DNA of 64,000 nucleotides, from contig NZ_VCKZ01000003.1 of the NCBI RefSeq assembly GCF_005889745.1, positions 19,510 to 83,509 on the forward strand, read 5' to 3'. Shown here in pieces: positions 42,297 through 51,291 of this stretch. The first letter of the stretch is position 1, and every line of letters starts with the position of its first letter. This DNA is from Actinomadura geliboluensis (GTDB lineage: Bacteria; Actinomycetota; Actinomycetes; Streptosporangiales; Streptosporangiaceae). The notes beneath the pieces were generated by a model, which was not told the DNA's origin, made no database searches, and was given only the letters and a program-made list of their open reading frames with translations. The position numbers were made by a program, and so were the translations under genes.

Positions 42297-42648
42297 CGGC
42301 ATTCCTCGGCACCCCCTGACGCCCGACCAGTGCACCTGATTGACCGGAACACCCGCATATCCACCAACCCGTGCACGCGTTTCGGTTGACCCGACAGAGA
42401 CGGACTTGAAAGAGCCATTCGAGCACAATACGCAAAGCGCATATTGCGAGTATGCAGTGAACCGGTGACAGCGTCCATCGACACGACGAGAATGTGCGCG
42501 CCCGACACTCGATTATCGGCTCGGCTTCGCCTCACGTTCACCCGGCGAGACGACATCGTCCCCAACCGACGGGCCGCGAGCCATCTGCCAGAGGCGGAGA
42601 GCAGTCGTGGATCGCCCCGGCTGGGTGGAGACCCTTATATCTGGAAGA

Positions 42649-42726
42649 ATGAGGGGCCATGGCACCAGGAGGAAGCACTCCTCAGAACTGCGTGAACGTG
42701 CGGTCCAGATGGTCCTTGAGTTGTGA
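42649..42726 (+). mobile_element. IS3-family OrfA N-terminal remnant
   Basis: ATG 42649 opens MRGHGTRRKHSSELRERAVQ, then MVLEL and a stop. The KHSSELRERAVQMVLE pattern is the N-terminal helix-turn-helix of IS3-type OrfA transposases. Only 25 residues remain. It marks the right-hand border of the NRPS island. Confidence 0.65.
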
Positions 42727-43152
42727 GGTGCCCTGCCCAGATCCCAGAGCTAATGCGTTCTCACATGGCCAGATGACCAGCGGGTGATCGGCGGCAGTCT
42801 CCTGGCCGGTGGGTGCCAGGCACGCTGCGCCACTGCGAGGATGTTGTCCCTTCTAACTCGCCGATGCCCGCGGGTGTCGGCCTTCCGGTGCTGGCCGGGG
42901 TGCTGGATCGGGTGCCTGACCGGCGTCCGGCTTTGTCAGGGCTGCTCCCACCCTCCCCGGCATCACCCGGATCAGGCTGCCCTCAATTACGCTGACCTGC
43001 TGCGACAGGCCACCGGCGAAGGTCCCCCACCTCCACTCGAATCCCAGCGCCTCACGGCGCACGCCGTTAAGTTGACACACCCCGCAAAGCGCACCTCAAA
43101 TCCAGAATCTGGATATTGAAGCCCCACAGGTCGTCCAGATCAGGCTGGGGTT
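42727..43152. other. Gene-poor debris between IS3 remnant and the PucR gene
   Basis: No intact gene. In the frame of 42813 a short piece reads LPVLAGVLDRVPDRR, vaguely like the beginning of ISAs1-type transposases (VPDPR motif), but it is too short to be sure. The last part (43060-43150) is AT-richer (CCAGAATCTGGATATTG, containing a small CCAGA/TCTGG palindrome) and lies beyond the 3' end of the PucR gene. Confidence 0.4.
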
Positions 43153-44838
43153 TCAGGGGGTGGGGCTTGTGTCCACGGCGAGGGCGCGTAGTTGGAGCAT
43201 CAAGCCGAAGCGTTGGTCGGGGTTGCTGAGGTCGCACTGGGCGACCTCGGTCACCCGGCGGAGGCGGTAGCGGAACGTGTTCTGGTGGGCGTCGACCGAT
43301 TCGGAGGCCGCGGCGACGTCGCCGAAGGCGTTCAGCCAGGCGTCCAGGGTCTGGACCAGGTTGCCGCGGTGGCGGCGGTCGTAGTCGATCAGGCGGGCCA
43401 ATGCTCCCATAGGTTTTTCGCTTCGGGCCATGGCCAGGTCGCGTAGGTCCAGCATCAGTTCTTCGCCCTGAAGTTCGTCGAAACGGCCGACGCGGCGGTG
43501 GAGGCGTCCGTTGCGGAGCACGCGCAGGACCCGGTCGACGCAGGATCGGCTGTGGGCCATTTCGGCCAGGTCCAGCGCCACCGGGCCCACGGCGGTGATG
43601 GTGGGCAGGCGGTCTCCCACTCGGTCCAGAAATTCCTGGAGGATTCGCACCGCGCGGGTGGCGGCCTTATCCACGGGTCCGGCCGTGGGCAGTAGGCCGT
43701 AGGTGACCGCGCCGATCGCAGCCGCCGCGGATCGAGGGTGGGTCGCGGACAGGTGCATGGCGAACGCGTCGCTGAGCCGCTGCCGGTCATGCACCATGGT
43801 GGCGCCGTCGGAGTCGTGCACGCCCCGCTCGTCGAGGGCCACGCCGAGGACCAGCAGTGGCTGGTTCGACAGACCGAGCCGTTCGAGCGCTTCGCCGGCG
43901 CCAAGGCCGCCTTCCAGCGCGTCGCTCAGCAGGTCGGCCCGCATCCGGCGCTGCACATCGGCCCCGGCGCGGACCCGGAGCATGTGCAGCGCGACCAGCT
44001 TGGCCGACTCGCGCAGCGCCTCATTGCGCTCGTCGCTGAGCCGGTCGGGCACCGCCGCCCAGACGGAGCCGAGCATCTCGTCGCCCGCCCGCACGGTGAT
44101 GGCGACGCGGGGCAAGGAGAATTCGCCTGGCCCATCGGTGATGGGTTCGATGTACACAGGTTGATCGCTGCGGAGCAGTTCCCGGAAGATGCCGCGGTCG
44201 TGCAGGACGCGCGCGAACCGCTCCGGCACCTGGCGGCCGAGGATGGTTTCGACACGGGACGGGTCGGCCTCGTCTTGGCGGCCGGAAAAGGCGAGCACGC
44301 GAGAGTTGCGGTCCTCGATGGTGATCGGCGCATCGAGGAGGGCCGCGATCGCGTTGGCGACCGCGAACAGATCACCCGCGGGCAGCCCGCCGAGCGACTC
44401 CTCCTCGGCGGGCCACGCTCCCGGGCTCTGGGTGAGCAGGGAGCGGAGCATCTCGCTGAGATGACCCCACGGGGCGCCGCGACGCAGGCCGAGCACGGTG
44501 ACCGCGGCCTCGTCGGCGGCGGCCCGCACCTCGTCGGTGAGCAGGACCGGCTCGCGCAGGACGAGCGCCGCCGCGTCCTGGCGTCCCAGCGTGCGGAGGA
44601 GGGCCGCGACGTCGCGGGGGGCCTCCATCCCGACGCCGAGCACCAGCGCGCGGGAGGGCAGCACCGGCTGATCGAGCGGGTCGTGGAAGACGACGGCGCT
44701 GATCTCTCCGGGCGGGTCGGGGTCGCCGTGGACGAGTTCGAGCAGGGTTGCGCCCAGGTCGTCGACGACCCGCCCGAGATTCGCGCATGGACGGGTGGTG
44801 CTCACACGCTGGACGGTCTCACGGTGGACGCGCACCAC
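43153..44838 (-). CDS. PucR-family transcriptional regulator
   Basis: 561 residues from GTG 44838, which has a strong GAGGAGGAG site (VVRVHRETVQRVSTTRP). The N-terminal half is a PucR sensing domain (purine catabolism-type; LGATLLELVHGDPD onward), with a GAF-like middle region (APITIEDRNSRVLAFSGRQ). The C-terminal PucR helix-turn-helix is clear: ASESVDAHQNTFRYRLRRV, TEVAQCDLSNPDQRFGLML. PucR regulators activate catabolic genes in response to substrates such as purines or amino acids. It is the last gene of the D-peptide operon, 17 bases after the racemase gene's stop, and is presumably its regulator. Confidence 0.92.
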   Translation of the reverse strand: MVRVHRETVQRVSTTRPCANLGRVVDDLGATLLELVHGDPDPPGEISAVVFHDPLDQPVLPSRALVLGVGMEAPRDVAALLRTLGRQDAAALVLREPVLLTDEVRAAADEAAVTVLGLRRGAPWGHLSEMLRSLLTQSPGAWPAEEESLGGLPAGDLFAVANAIAALLDAPITIEDRNSRVLAFSGRQDEADPSRVETILGRQVPERFARVLHDRGIFRELLRSDQPVYIEPITDGPGEFSLPRVAITVRAGDEMLGSVWAAVPDRLSDERNEALRESAKLVALHMLRVRAGADVQRRMRADLLSDALEGGLGAGEALERLGLSNQPLLVLGVALDERGVHDSDGATMVHDRQRLSDAFAMHLSATHPRSAAAAIGAVTYGLLPTAGPVDKAATRAVRILQEFLDRVGDRLPTITAVGPVALDLAEMAHSRSCVDRVLRVLRNGRLHRRVGRFDELQGEELMLDLRDLAMARSEKPMGALARLIDYDRRHRGNLVQTLDAWLNAFGDVAAASESVDAHQNTFRYRLRRVTEVAQCDLSNPDQRFGLMLQLRALAVDTSPTP

Positions 44839-44855
44839 GCCACTCCTCCTCGTAT

Positions 44856-45965
44856 TCAGCCGGTCAGATACTCGGTCGCGGTGGTCACCTCGGCGAGCCG
44901 GTCCGGCACCGGCTCCAGGCCGAGCCCAGGGCCGGTGGGGACGTCGAGGTGGCCGTCGTCGTCGAGCACGAAGGGTTCGGTGATGTCGGCCGCGTAATAC
45001 CGCCCGGACGCCGAGGTGTCGCCGGGCAAGTTGAACCCAGGCATGGCGGCGAGCGCCACATTCGCGGCGCGGCCGAGACCCGTTTCCAGCATTCCGCCGC
45101 ACCACACCGGTATGCCGTGTGCCACGCAGACATCGTGGATCCGGCGGGCCTCGAAGTATCCGCCGACCCGGCCGGGCTTGATGTTGACCACATGGCAGGC
45201 GCCCAGCCGGATCGCGGCCGCGGCGTCGCGGGCTGAGGTGATGGATTCGTCCAGGCAGATCGGCGTCCGGAGCTGCCCGGCCAGCTCCACATGGCCGAGC
45301 ACGTCCTCCTCGTCGAGAGGTTGCTCGATCAGCAGGAGGTCGAACGGGTCCAGCCGGGCCAGCTGCCGGGCATCGGCCAGGGTGTAGGCCGTGTTGGCGT
45401 CCACCTGCAGCGGCAGGTCGTCGCCGAAGCGCTCGCGGACCGCGCGGACCGGCGTGACGTCCCATCCGGGCTCGATCTTGAGCTTGATGCGGACGTAGCC
45501 CTCGGCGAGGTAGCCGTCGACGGCGTCGAGGAGTTCGGGAACGCTGTCCATGATCCCGACGGAGACGCCGCACGGGACCCGTTCGCGCACCGCGCCGAGT
45601 TCGCGCGCGAACGAGCGGCCCTCGGCGCGCAGCTCGGCGTCCAGAACCGCCATCTCCAGTGCCGCCTTCGCCATGTGATGGCCCTTGAACGGCGCGAGGA
45701 TCTCGGCGACGGAGTGGGCGGCCTGCGGCCCGGCCACCAGCACCGCCGGCACGAAGAACCGGCGCAGCACGTCCGCGGCGGCGTCGACGTACTCGGCGGA
45801 GTAGCGGGGGCTGGTCATCGCGACGCACTCGCCCCAGCCTTCGACGTCATCGGCCAGCACGCGCACGAGCAGGATGTCCCGGGTGGTCTCGGTGCCGAAC
45901 GAGGTGCGGAACGGCGCCACCAGTGGCATGGCGATGCGCCGCAGTTCGACGCCTGTGAGTTTCAT
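44856..45965 (-). CDS. Enolase-superfamily N-succinylamino acid racemase/o-succinylbenzoate synthase
   Basis: 369 residues from ATG 45965. A muconate-lactonizing-type enolase barrel: catalytic Lys pair in VRIKLKIEPGWD, metal ligands Asp in LPLQVDANTAYT, Glu in LLIEQPLDEED and Asp in ICLDESITSA, second catalytic Lys in NIKPGRVGGYFEA, and GGMLETGLGRAAN at the end. The family does either menaquinone synthesis (OSBS, MenC) or racemisation of N-succinyl amino acids (NSAR). No men genes are nearby, whereas a GNAT-like protein and an M20 hydrolase are directly upstream in the operon; this trio is the arrangement described for irreversible D- to L-amino acid conversion in Geobacillus. NSAR activity is therefore favoured. 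Confidence 0.9.
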   Translation of the reverse strand: MKLTGVELRRIAMPLVAPFRTSFGTETTRDILLVRVLADDVEGWGECVAMTSPRYSAEYVDAAADVLRRFFVPAVLVAGPQAAHSVAEILAPFKGHHMAKAALEMAVLDAELRAEGRSFARELGAVRERVPCGVSVGIMDSVPELLDAVDGYLAEGYVRIKLKIEPGWDVTPVRAVRERFGDDLPLQVDANTAYTLADARQLARLDPFDLLLIEQPLDEEDVLGHVELAGQLRTPICLDESITSARDAAAAIRLGACHVVNIKPGRVGGYFEARRIHDVCVAHGIPVWCGGMLETGLGRAANVALAAMPGFNLPGDTSASGRYYAADITEPFVLDDDGHLDVPTGPGLGLEPVPDRLAEVTTATEYLTG

Positions 45966-46837
45966 GATTCTCTCCGTACGATGTACCAGCCGGCGCGATC
46001 GAAGCCGTCGATCCGGCCGCCGTCGGCGGTGAGGCCGGTCAGCGCCTCGCGCACGGCGAGCCGCCAGCGTCGTGCCAGATCCGGTTCCGTGCTCCGCAGG
46101 GAAGCGATGTCCTGGGGCACCGCGACGAGCACGGTGTCACCGTCGAGCGTGCCGGGCACCGGGCCGCCGTCCGCGCCGACGCTCAGTGCGACGGTGGCGC
46201 CCGCCCGGAGCTCGTCGGCGGCGACGGCTTCCGCGCCGCCCCCGATGCTGGACAGCACCACCGCGCTGTCGCGGAGCCGCCAGTGCACCAGGAGCCGGTC
46301 GGAGTCCCCGTCATCGTTGATTGCGTCGGCCATCGGACCGTAGAAGTCCGGCAGGTATTCGACCGGTCGCGCGGCCAGCTTCACGAGGTTGAAGTAGGCG
46401 TTGCGGGCCACCAGCGGATCGAACGTCCAGGCGATCTCGGAGACGCCGCGCTGGAAGGCCCAGGCCCGTTGGTGCAGTTTGAGCGCGAAGCCGACGCTGC
46501 GGCCGGCGACGGCCGGCGAGACGCCGGCGATGTGGCTGTGGAGCATGGCGCCCCCGGGGGCGTGGAAGAAGCCGACGCACGCGCCGACCAGACGGTCGCC
46601 CTGGAAGGCGCCGGCCACGTAGTTGCCGGCTTTGGAGAAGGCGCGCAGCAGTTCGACGCTCACTGGCGGGCTCACGGAGCGTCCCCAGATGGCGGCGAGC
46701 AGGCCGACCGCGCTGGTGAGCTCGGCGATCTCGGTGAGCTCGCGCACCGAGACGGCGGCCGCCCTGGCGGCGGCCTCCGCGGCGCTGACCGCCTGGTCCG
46801 GCATCGGCTCCGCGGCAGACACCCTGCTATCGGTCAC
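45962..46837 (-). CDS. GNAT-like acyltransferase of the NSAR pathway
   Basis: 291 residues from GTG 46837 behind GAGGAG. Its stop overlaps the racemase start by four bases. The N-terminal part is Ala-rich; a GNAT fold follows with FQGDRLVGACVGFFHAPGGA, GVSPAVAGRSVGFALKLHQR and WTFDPLVARNAYFNLVKL. This matches the COG3375-type predicted GNAT proteins that accompany NSAR genes and are thought to attach succinyl (or another acyl) groups to D-amino acids. The pairing with racemase and M20 deacylase supports that job, but the acyl donor is not shown by sequence. Confidence 0.85.
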   Translation of the reverse strand: MTDSRVSAAEPMPDQAVSAAEAAARAAAVSVRELTEIAELTSAVGLLAAIWGRSVSPPVSVELLRAFSKAGNYVAGAFQGDRLVGACVGFFHAPGGAMLHSHIAGVSPAVAGRSVGFALKLHQRAWAFQRGVSEIAWTFDPLVARNAYFNLVKLAARPVEYLPDFYGPMADAINDDGDSDRLLVHWRLRDSAVVLSSIGGGAEAVAADELRAGATVALSVGADGGPVPGTLDGDTVLVAVPQDIASLRSTEPDLARRWRLAVREALTGLTADGGRIDGFDRAGWYIVRRES

Positions 46838-46876
46838 GACGTTGTTGCTCCTCGGCTCGTCGGGGGCGGGGGGTGG

Positions 46877-47998
46877 TCACGGTCTTGTCGCAAGGGACGC
46901 GGTGCGCGGGCCCACCAGCAGTTGTTCGACCAGCGCCCGCAACAGCGCGGTTCGCGGGGGCAGCTCCGCGGCCAGCGCGTGTTCGTCGGCGGCATGCGCG
47001 CCACCGCCGACCGCGCCGAGACCGTCCAGGGTGGGCGTGCCGACTCCGGCGGTGAGGTTTCCGTCGGAGGCGCCGCCGACCGCGGCCCGGGCGGGCACGG
47101 GCCATCCGCGGCGGGCGGCGATCTGGCACAGCAGCTCATACAGCGGCGCGGACGCCGCCGCCTCCAGCGGAGGGCGGCTCGGGCCGGCGGTCGTCTCGAC
47201 GCGCGCACCGGGCTCCGTGGGTCGTAGCGCGCGGATCGCCCGGTCGACCCGCTCCTGTTCCGCCACGGTCCGGGCCCGCACGTCGACCGCGAACGTTCCC
47301 TCGGCCGGGACGGTGTTGGTGGTGGTGCCGGCGTGGGCGGCCGTCGGTGTGACCGTGGTCCCGGCCGCCGGGTCGCCGAGCGCGCTGACGGCCAGCGCCT
47401 GGCGGGCGAGTTCCAGGGTGGCGTTCACACCCCGTTCCGGTTCGAGCCCGGCGTGGGCGGCCCGCCCGGTGACGCGCACTTCGTACGACGAGGCGCCCTT
47501 CCGCTCGGTCTTCAGCGCGCCGCCGGCGGCGGACGCCTCCAGGACCAGGGCGGCGGCCGCCGCCCCGGCCTCCCGCTCGATCAGGGCGCGGGAGCTGGGC
47601 GAGCCGATCTCCTCGTCGCCGGTCACGAGCAGGGTGACGCCGTCGAGGCCGGCGGCGGCGTGGAACGCCATGACCAGTCCGGCCTTCATGTCGAAGCAGC
47701 CGGGGCCGCGCAGGATCCCGTCCTCGACGGTGCAGGGGTGCCGGGCCAGCGTGCCCAGTGGCCAGACGGTGTCGTGGTGGCCGAGCAGCAGCACCCGTGA
47801 GGGTCCGGTGCCGAGACGCCAGCGCAGGTGGGTTCGGCCGTCCAGCACGATCCGTTCGGGTGCGGCGCCGAGGCGGGCGGTACCGACCCGGGCGGTGACC
47901 TCGGCCGAGCGTGCGACGGCGTCCAGGTCGGTGGAGGGCGACTCGCACTCGATGAGGGCGCGCGCATCGGCGAGCAGGTCGCTCAGGCTGGGCGTCAT
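46877..47998 (-). CDS. M20-family metallohydrolase (probable N-acyl amino acid deacylase)
   Basis: 373 residues. Zinc ligands and catalytic residues of M20: His in LLGHHDTVWP, Asp in GPGCFDMKAGLVMAF, the Glu pair in LVTGDEEIGSPSSR, Glu in LVLEASAAG, and His near the end in GGGAHAADEHAL. The lid/dimerisation domain lies between. M20 enzymes include CPG2, ArgE, DapE and N-acyl-L-amino acid deacylases. In this operon the likely role is to release the L-amino acid from its N-succinyl form after racemisation. It is 39 bases upstream of the GNAT gene and overlaps the preceding peptidase gene by four bases. Confidence 0.88.
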   Translation of the reverse strand: MTPSLSDLLADARALIECESPSTDLDAVARSAEVTARVGTARLGAAPERIVLDGRTHLRWRLGTGPSRVLLLGHHDTVWPLGTLARHPCTVEDGILRGPGCFDMKAGLVMAFHAAAGLDGVTLLVTGDEEIGSPSSRALIEREAGAAAAALVLEASAAGGALKTERKGASSYEVRVTGRAAHAGLEPERGVNATLELARQALAVSALGDPAAGTTVTPTAAHAGTTTNTVPAEGTFAVDVRARTVAEQERVDRAIRALRPTEPGARVETTAGPSRPPLEAAASAPLYELLCQIAARRGWPVPARAAVGGASDGNLTAGVGTPTLDGLGAVGGGAHAADEHALAAELPPRTALLRALVEQLLVGPRTASLATRP

Positions 47999-50900
47999 CG
48001 CTCCGCCTTCGGTGTGGCGCGGACTCCGTAGTGCAGGTAGCGCTCACCGGTCGGCAGCTCGTAGAACGTGACCGGTGCCCAGGTCTGCGTCCCGGGTGCC
48101 TTGACGGCGAACAGCGCCGGGCCGACCGGGACCAGCGGGTGCTCCTCGACCGGGTCCGGCACCATTTCGGCGATCGGACCGGTGATGGTGGTCCGCAGCA
48201 GCGGCCCCTCCGGACCGTTCTCGACCTCCACCCGCACGCCGGCCCGCTCGTAGGCACCGAGGTACGGCGTCACGTCGACGGTCACCGGTTCCGGCGGCGG
48301 CGCGAACGGCGGCGGCATCGTGACGCCGGCGACCTCGGCGAAGATCTCGCCGTACAGGTCCGCGTAGAGGTCGCGGGAGTGCCCGCCGTTGGTGAGCAGC
48401 GCGACGGCGAGTCCCTGCTCGGGCAGTATCCGCAGGAACGCGTCCTGGCCAAGGGTGCTGCCGTCGTGGCCGATCAGGCGGTGCCCGTCCCAGCCGAACC
48501 GGATCCAGCCGAGCCCCCACGAGTCGCCGAGGATGTACTTGTCGGGCAGGTCGGCCTGGTGGGCGGTCATGGCGGCGGCGCTGTCCGCGCTGAGCACCCG
48601 GGTGCCGTCGGCGGCGAGCCCGCCGGTCAGGTGCAGGCGCGCGAAGGCCAGGAGGTCGGCGACGGTGGAGGTGACCAGCCCGGCCGGGCCGATCGAGCGG
48701 GGCAGCCCCCACGCCTGGGCGAGCACCGGCTCGCCGTCGCGCTCGTCGTGGCCGACCGCGGCGGCGAACAGCAGCGCCTCCTCCGGCAGCGTCACCGTGT
48801 GCGTCAGCCCGAGCGGGGTGAACAGCCGTTCGCGCAGTGCCTGGTCCCAGGTCTGCCCGGTGACCTTCTCGATCATCCGGCCCAGCAGCGAGTAGCCCGA
48901 GTTGCAATAGGAGAAGGTGGCGCCCAGCGGGTGGTTCTGGCCGGCCTCGGCGAGCAGGCCGACGTACTTCTCCAGGCAGTCGTCGCCGCGGCCGGTGTCG
49001 GTGAACACGTCGCCGTCGATGCCGCTGGTGTGGTTGAGCAGGTGCCGCAGGGTAACCGACTTGGTGACGTGGGGGTCGGCGAGCCGCAACTCCGGCAGTA
49101 CCTCGATGACCGGGGCGTCCAGTTCGAGCAGCCCCTCGTCGACCAGCGCCATCGCGACGGTCGCGGTCCAGACCTTCGTGATCGAACCGATCTGGAACAG
49201 CGAGTCGCCGCCGACGGGTGCGCCGGTGCGGACGCTGAGCACGCCGTGGGCCGCCTCGACCAGCTCATCGTCCGACCCGTTCGTCCCGAGGCGGAAGATG
49301 CCGAGCTGGGCGCCGGGCACCTTGTGCCGCTCGGCGAGCCGGGCCAGTCGCCGCTGCCAGTGGGCGCCGTCGACGCGGGCCCGGCCGGCCCGGGTCGTGT
49401 GCTGTTCGAGCCAGTCCAGGACGCGGTGGTTGAAGTCGAGCCGCTGCGAGGGCGGGCCGAGCAGGACGAACGCGTGCGACGCTTCCGGGTAGACGACCAG
49501 CCGGGTCGGAACGCCCTGCTCGTACAGCGCGGTGTGCCACTGCTGGGCCTGCCCGAGCGGGCAGGTCAGGTCGGCCGCACCGTGGATCACCAGGGTCGGC
49601 GTGCGGACGTCGGCCACGCGGGTGAGCGGTGACATCGCCGCGTACTCCGCGGGCTTGCGCCACGGGGCGCCGCCGAGTTCCCAGGCGCTGAGGAAACAGC
49701 AGTCGTCGCTGGTCCCGCCCATGCTCACCAGGTCGCTGACCGTGCCTCCGGCGACCGCCGCCGCGAACCGGTCATCGTGGCCGGTCAGCCAGCACGCCAT
49801 GAAACCGCCATAGCTGTAACCCGCCACCGCGAGCCGGTCCGGGTCCGCGAACCCCTCGGCGACGAGCTGGTCGAGCGGCTCCAGCAGATCGGCCGCGTCC
49901 GCGACGCCCCAGCCTCCGAGGGCTCCGTTGTAGAACTCTTCGCCGTACCCGTCGCTGCCGCGCGGGTTGACCAGCAGCACGGCCCAGCCCCGGTCGACCA
50001 GTTCGTGGTGGTACAGGTGGATCTCGTCCGCAGCACCGTTCCACGCGTTGTGCGGGCCGCCGTGGATGTCGAGCAGGACCGGCCGCGGGCCGCCGTGGGC
50101 GGGGTCGTGCATCAGCCACGCTTGGACTTGTGCGCCGTCGGAGATGGTGAACCACCGCTCCTCGCGGGGGTGCGGGTCCACGTCGGCGAACGCGGCGCCG
50201 TGGTCGGTCAGCACGGTTTCGGCCCCGGTCGTCAGGTCCACGACCGCGATCTCGCCGAACGACGCGGGTGTGCCGAGCGCGACGGCCGCCCGGCCGCCGC
50301 CGACCGACAGCCCGGAGACGACCCGGCCTGGACCGTCCACGACCGGGCGTGCGTCTGTACCGTCGGTCCTGACCGACCACAGGTGGGTGCACCCACGATC
50401 GCGCAGGCAGAACCACACCCGGCCCTCATGCTCGTGCGGCAGGCCGCCGGGATAGGCGGGAGCCCCGCGCATCACGTTACGGTCGAGGGCGCCCGAAAGA
50501 TCGGTGACCTCGCCGTCGGCCGCGCCGACCCGGTACAGGCGGGTGTGGCCGACCGGATCGCCGGACCAGCCCACCACGAGAAGCGCCGAGCCGTCGCCGA
50601 CCCAGCCCACGGTGAGGGCCGCTCCGTCGGCGAAGGCGAGCACTCGTGGCCGGGCGAGCGGTGCGTCAACCCGCAACAGGTATACCGGGGATCGCAGGTT
50701 TCCGCCGGCATCGCCCCCGCGGGTGAACGCGAGGGTCGTGCCGTCCGGCGACCAGGCCACGGCGCCGGCGCTGTGCGGTCCGTCGGTGAGCTGCCGGACC
50801 TCGCCGGTGTCCAGGTCGAGGACGTGCACCTGGGTGCGGACCGGGCCGAACATCCCCACGCCGTCGGCCTGGTAGTCGGGGCCGTCGGAGACCATCGGCC

Positions 50901-51291
50901 CCGGCGCGCCCCCGGTCGGGTCGACCGGGGCGGTGAAGGCGAGCCGGCGGCCGTCCGGGCTCCAGCACGCGGGCCCGGCCCCGAGCGGCAGGTCCGTCAC
51001 CTGCTCGGGCTCACCGCCCCCGGTGTCGAGCACCGCGACCTGCCCGCCGCGGAGGAAGGCGAGCCGGCGGCCGTCCGGCGACCAGGCCGGCGCGGTGTCG
51101 GACGAACCGGAGGTGAGGCGGCGGGGCGTGCCATTGTCGGTGCCGACCAGCCACAGCTGGTCGAGGTTGCGGTCGCGGGCGGCGTCCAGGGTCCGGAGCA
51201 CGTAGACGATCCGGCTGCCATCTGGGGACATCTCTGGTTGTGACGGGACCGCCAAGTCGGTGAGGTCTTCGATGTGCGGTCGTCGACTCAT
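47995..51291 (-). CDS. Fused S9 prolyl-oligopeptidase and S12 beta-lactamase-type peptidase
   Basis: 1,098 residues from ATG 51291 (MSRRPHIEDLTDLAVPSQPE) behind GAGGAG. Residues 1 to about 400 form a WD40-like beta-propeller with repeated AWSPDGRRLAF units. An S9 alpha/beta-hydrolase follows with Ser 493 in AGYSYGGFMACWL, Asp in HGAADLTCPLG and His in PEASHAFVLLG. From about residue 650 a second, complete peptidase begins, an S12 (beta-lactamase/D-aminopeptidase/DD-peptidase) domain with SITK near residue 704, the YCNSGYSLLG motif and the HDGSTLG triad, ending in a lipocalin-like domain. There is no signal peptide. Fusing a propeller-gated oligopeptidase to an S12 enzyme, whose family includes D-stereospecific peptidases, suggests stepwise digestion of peptides containing D-residues. 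ATGA overlaps exist at both ends. Confidence 0.93.
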   Translation of the reverse strand: MSRRPHIEDLTDLAVPSQPEMSPDGSRIVYVLRTLDAARDRNLDQLWLVGTDNGTPRRLTSGSSDTAPAWSPDGRRLAFLRGGQVAVLDTGGGEPEQVTDLPLGAGPACWSPDGRRLAFTAPVDPTGGAPGPMVSDGPDYQADGVGMFGPVRTQVHVLDLDTGEVRQLTDGPHSAGAVAWSPDGTTLAFTRGGDAGGNLRSPVYLLRVDAPLARPRVLAFADGAALTVGWVGDGSALLVVGWSGDPVGHTRLYRVGAADGEVTDLSGALDRNVMRGAPAYPGGLPHEHEGRVWFCLRDRGCTHLWSVRTDGTDARPVVDGPGRVVSGLSVGGGRAAVALGTPASFGEIAVVDLTTGAETVLTDHGAAFADVDPHPREERWFTISDGAQVQAWLMHDPAHGGPRPVLLDIHGGPHNAWNGAADEIHLYHHELVDRGWAVLLVNPRGSDGYGEEFYNGALGGWGVADAADLLEPLDQLVAEGFADPDRLAVAGYSYGGFMACWLTGHDDRFAAAVAGGTVSDLVSMGGTSDDCCFLSAWELGGAPWRKPAEYAAMSPLTRVADVRTPTLVIHGAADLTCPLGQAQQWHTALYEQGVPTRLVVYPEASHAFVLLGPPSQRLDFNHRVLDWLEQHTTRAGRARVDGAHWQRRLARLAERHKVPGAQLGIFRLGTNGSDDELVEAAHGVLSVRTGAPVGGDSLFQIGSITKVWTATVAMALVDEGLLELDAPVIEVLPELRLADPHVTKSVTLRHLLNHTSGIDGDVFTDTGRGDDCLEKYVGLLAEAGQNHPLGATFSYCNSGYSLLGRMIEKVTGQTWDQALRERLFTPLGLTHTVTLPEEALLFAAAVGHDERDGEPVLAQAWGLPRSIGPAGLVTSTVADLLAFARLHLTGGLAADGTRVLSADSAAAMTAHQADLPDKYILGDSWGLGWIRFGWDGHRLIGHDGSTLGQDAFLRILPEQGLAVALLTNGGHSRDLYADLYGEIFAEVAGVTMPPPFAPPPEPVTVDVTPYLGAYERAGVRVEVENGPEGPLLRTTITGPIAEMVPDPVEEHPLVPVGPALFAVKAPGTQTWAPVTFYELPTGERYLHYGVRATPKAER

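Noticed and set aside
42811..42900. ISAs1-family transposase N-terminus
   Set aside because: Only about 15 residues look right (LPVLAGVLDRVPDRR); too little to annotate as a separate element.
44856..45965. menC (o-succinylbenzoate synthase of menaquinone synthesis)
   Set aside because: The fold is shared, but no men genes are nearby and the operon partners match the NSAR pathway.
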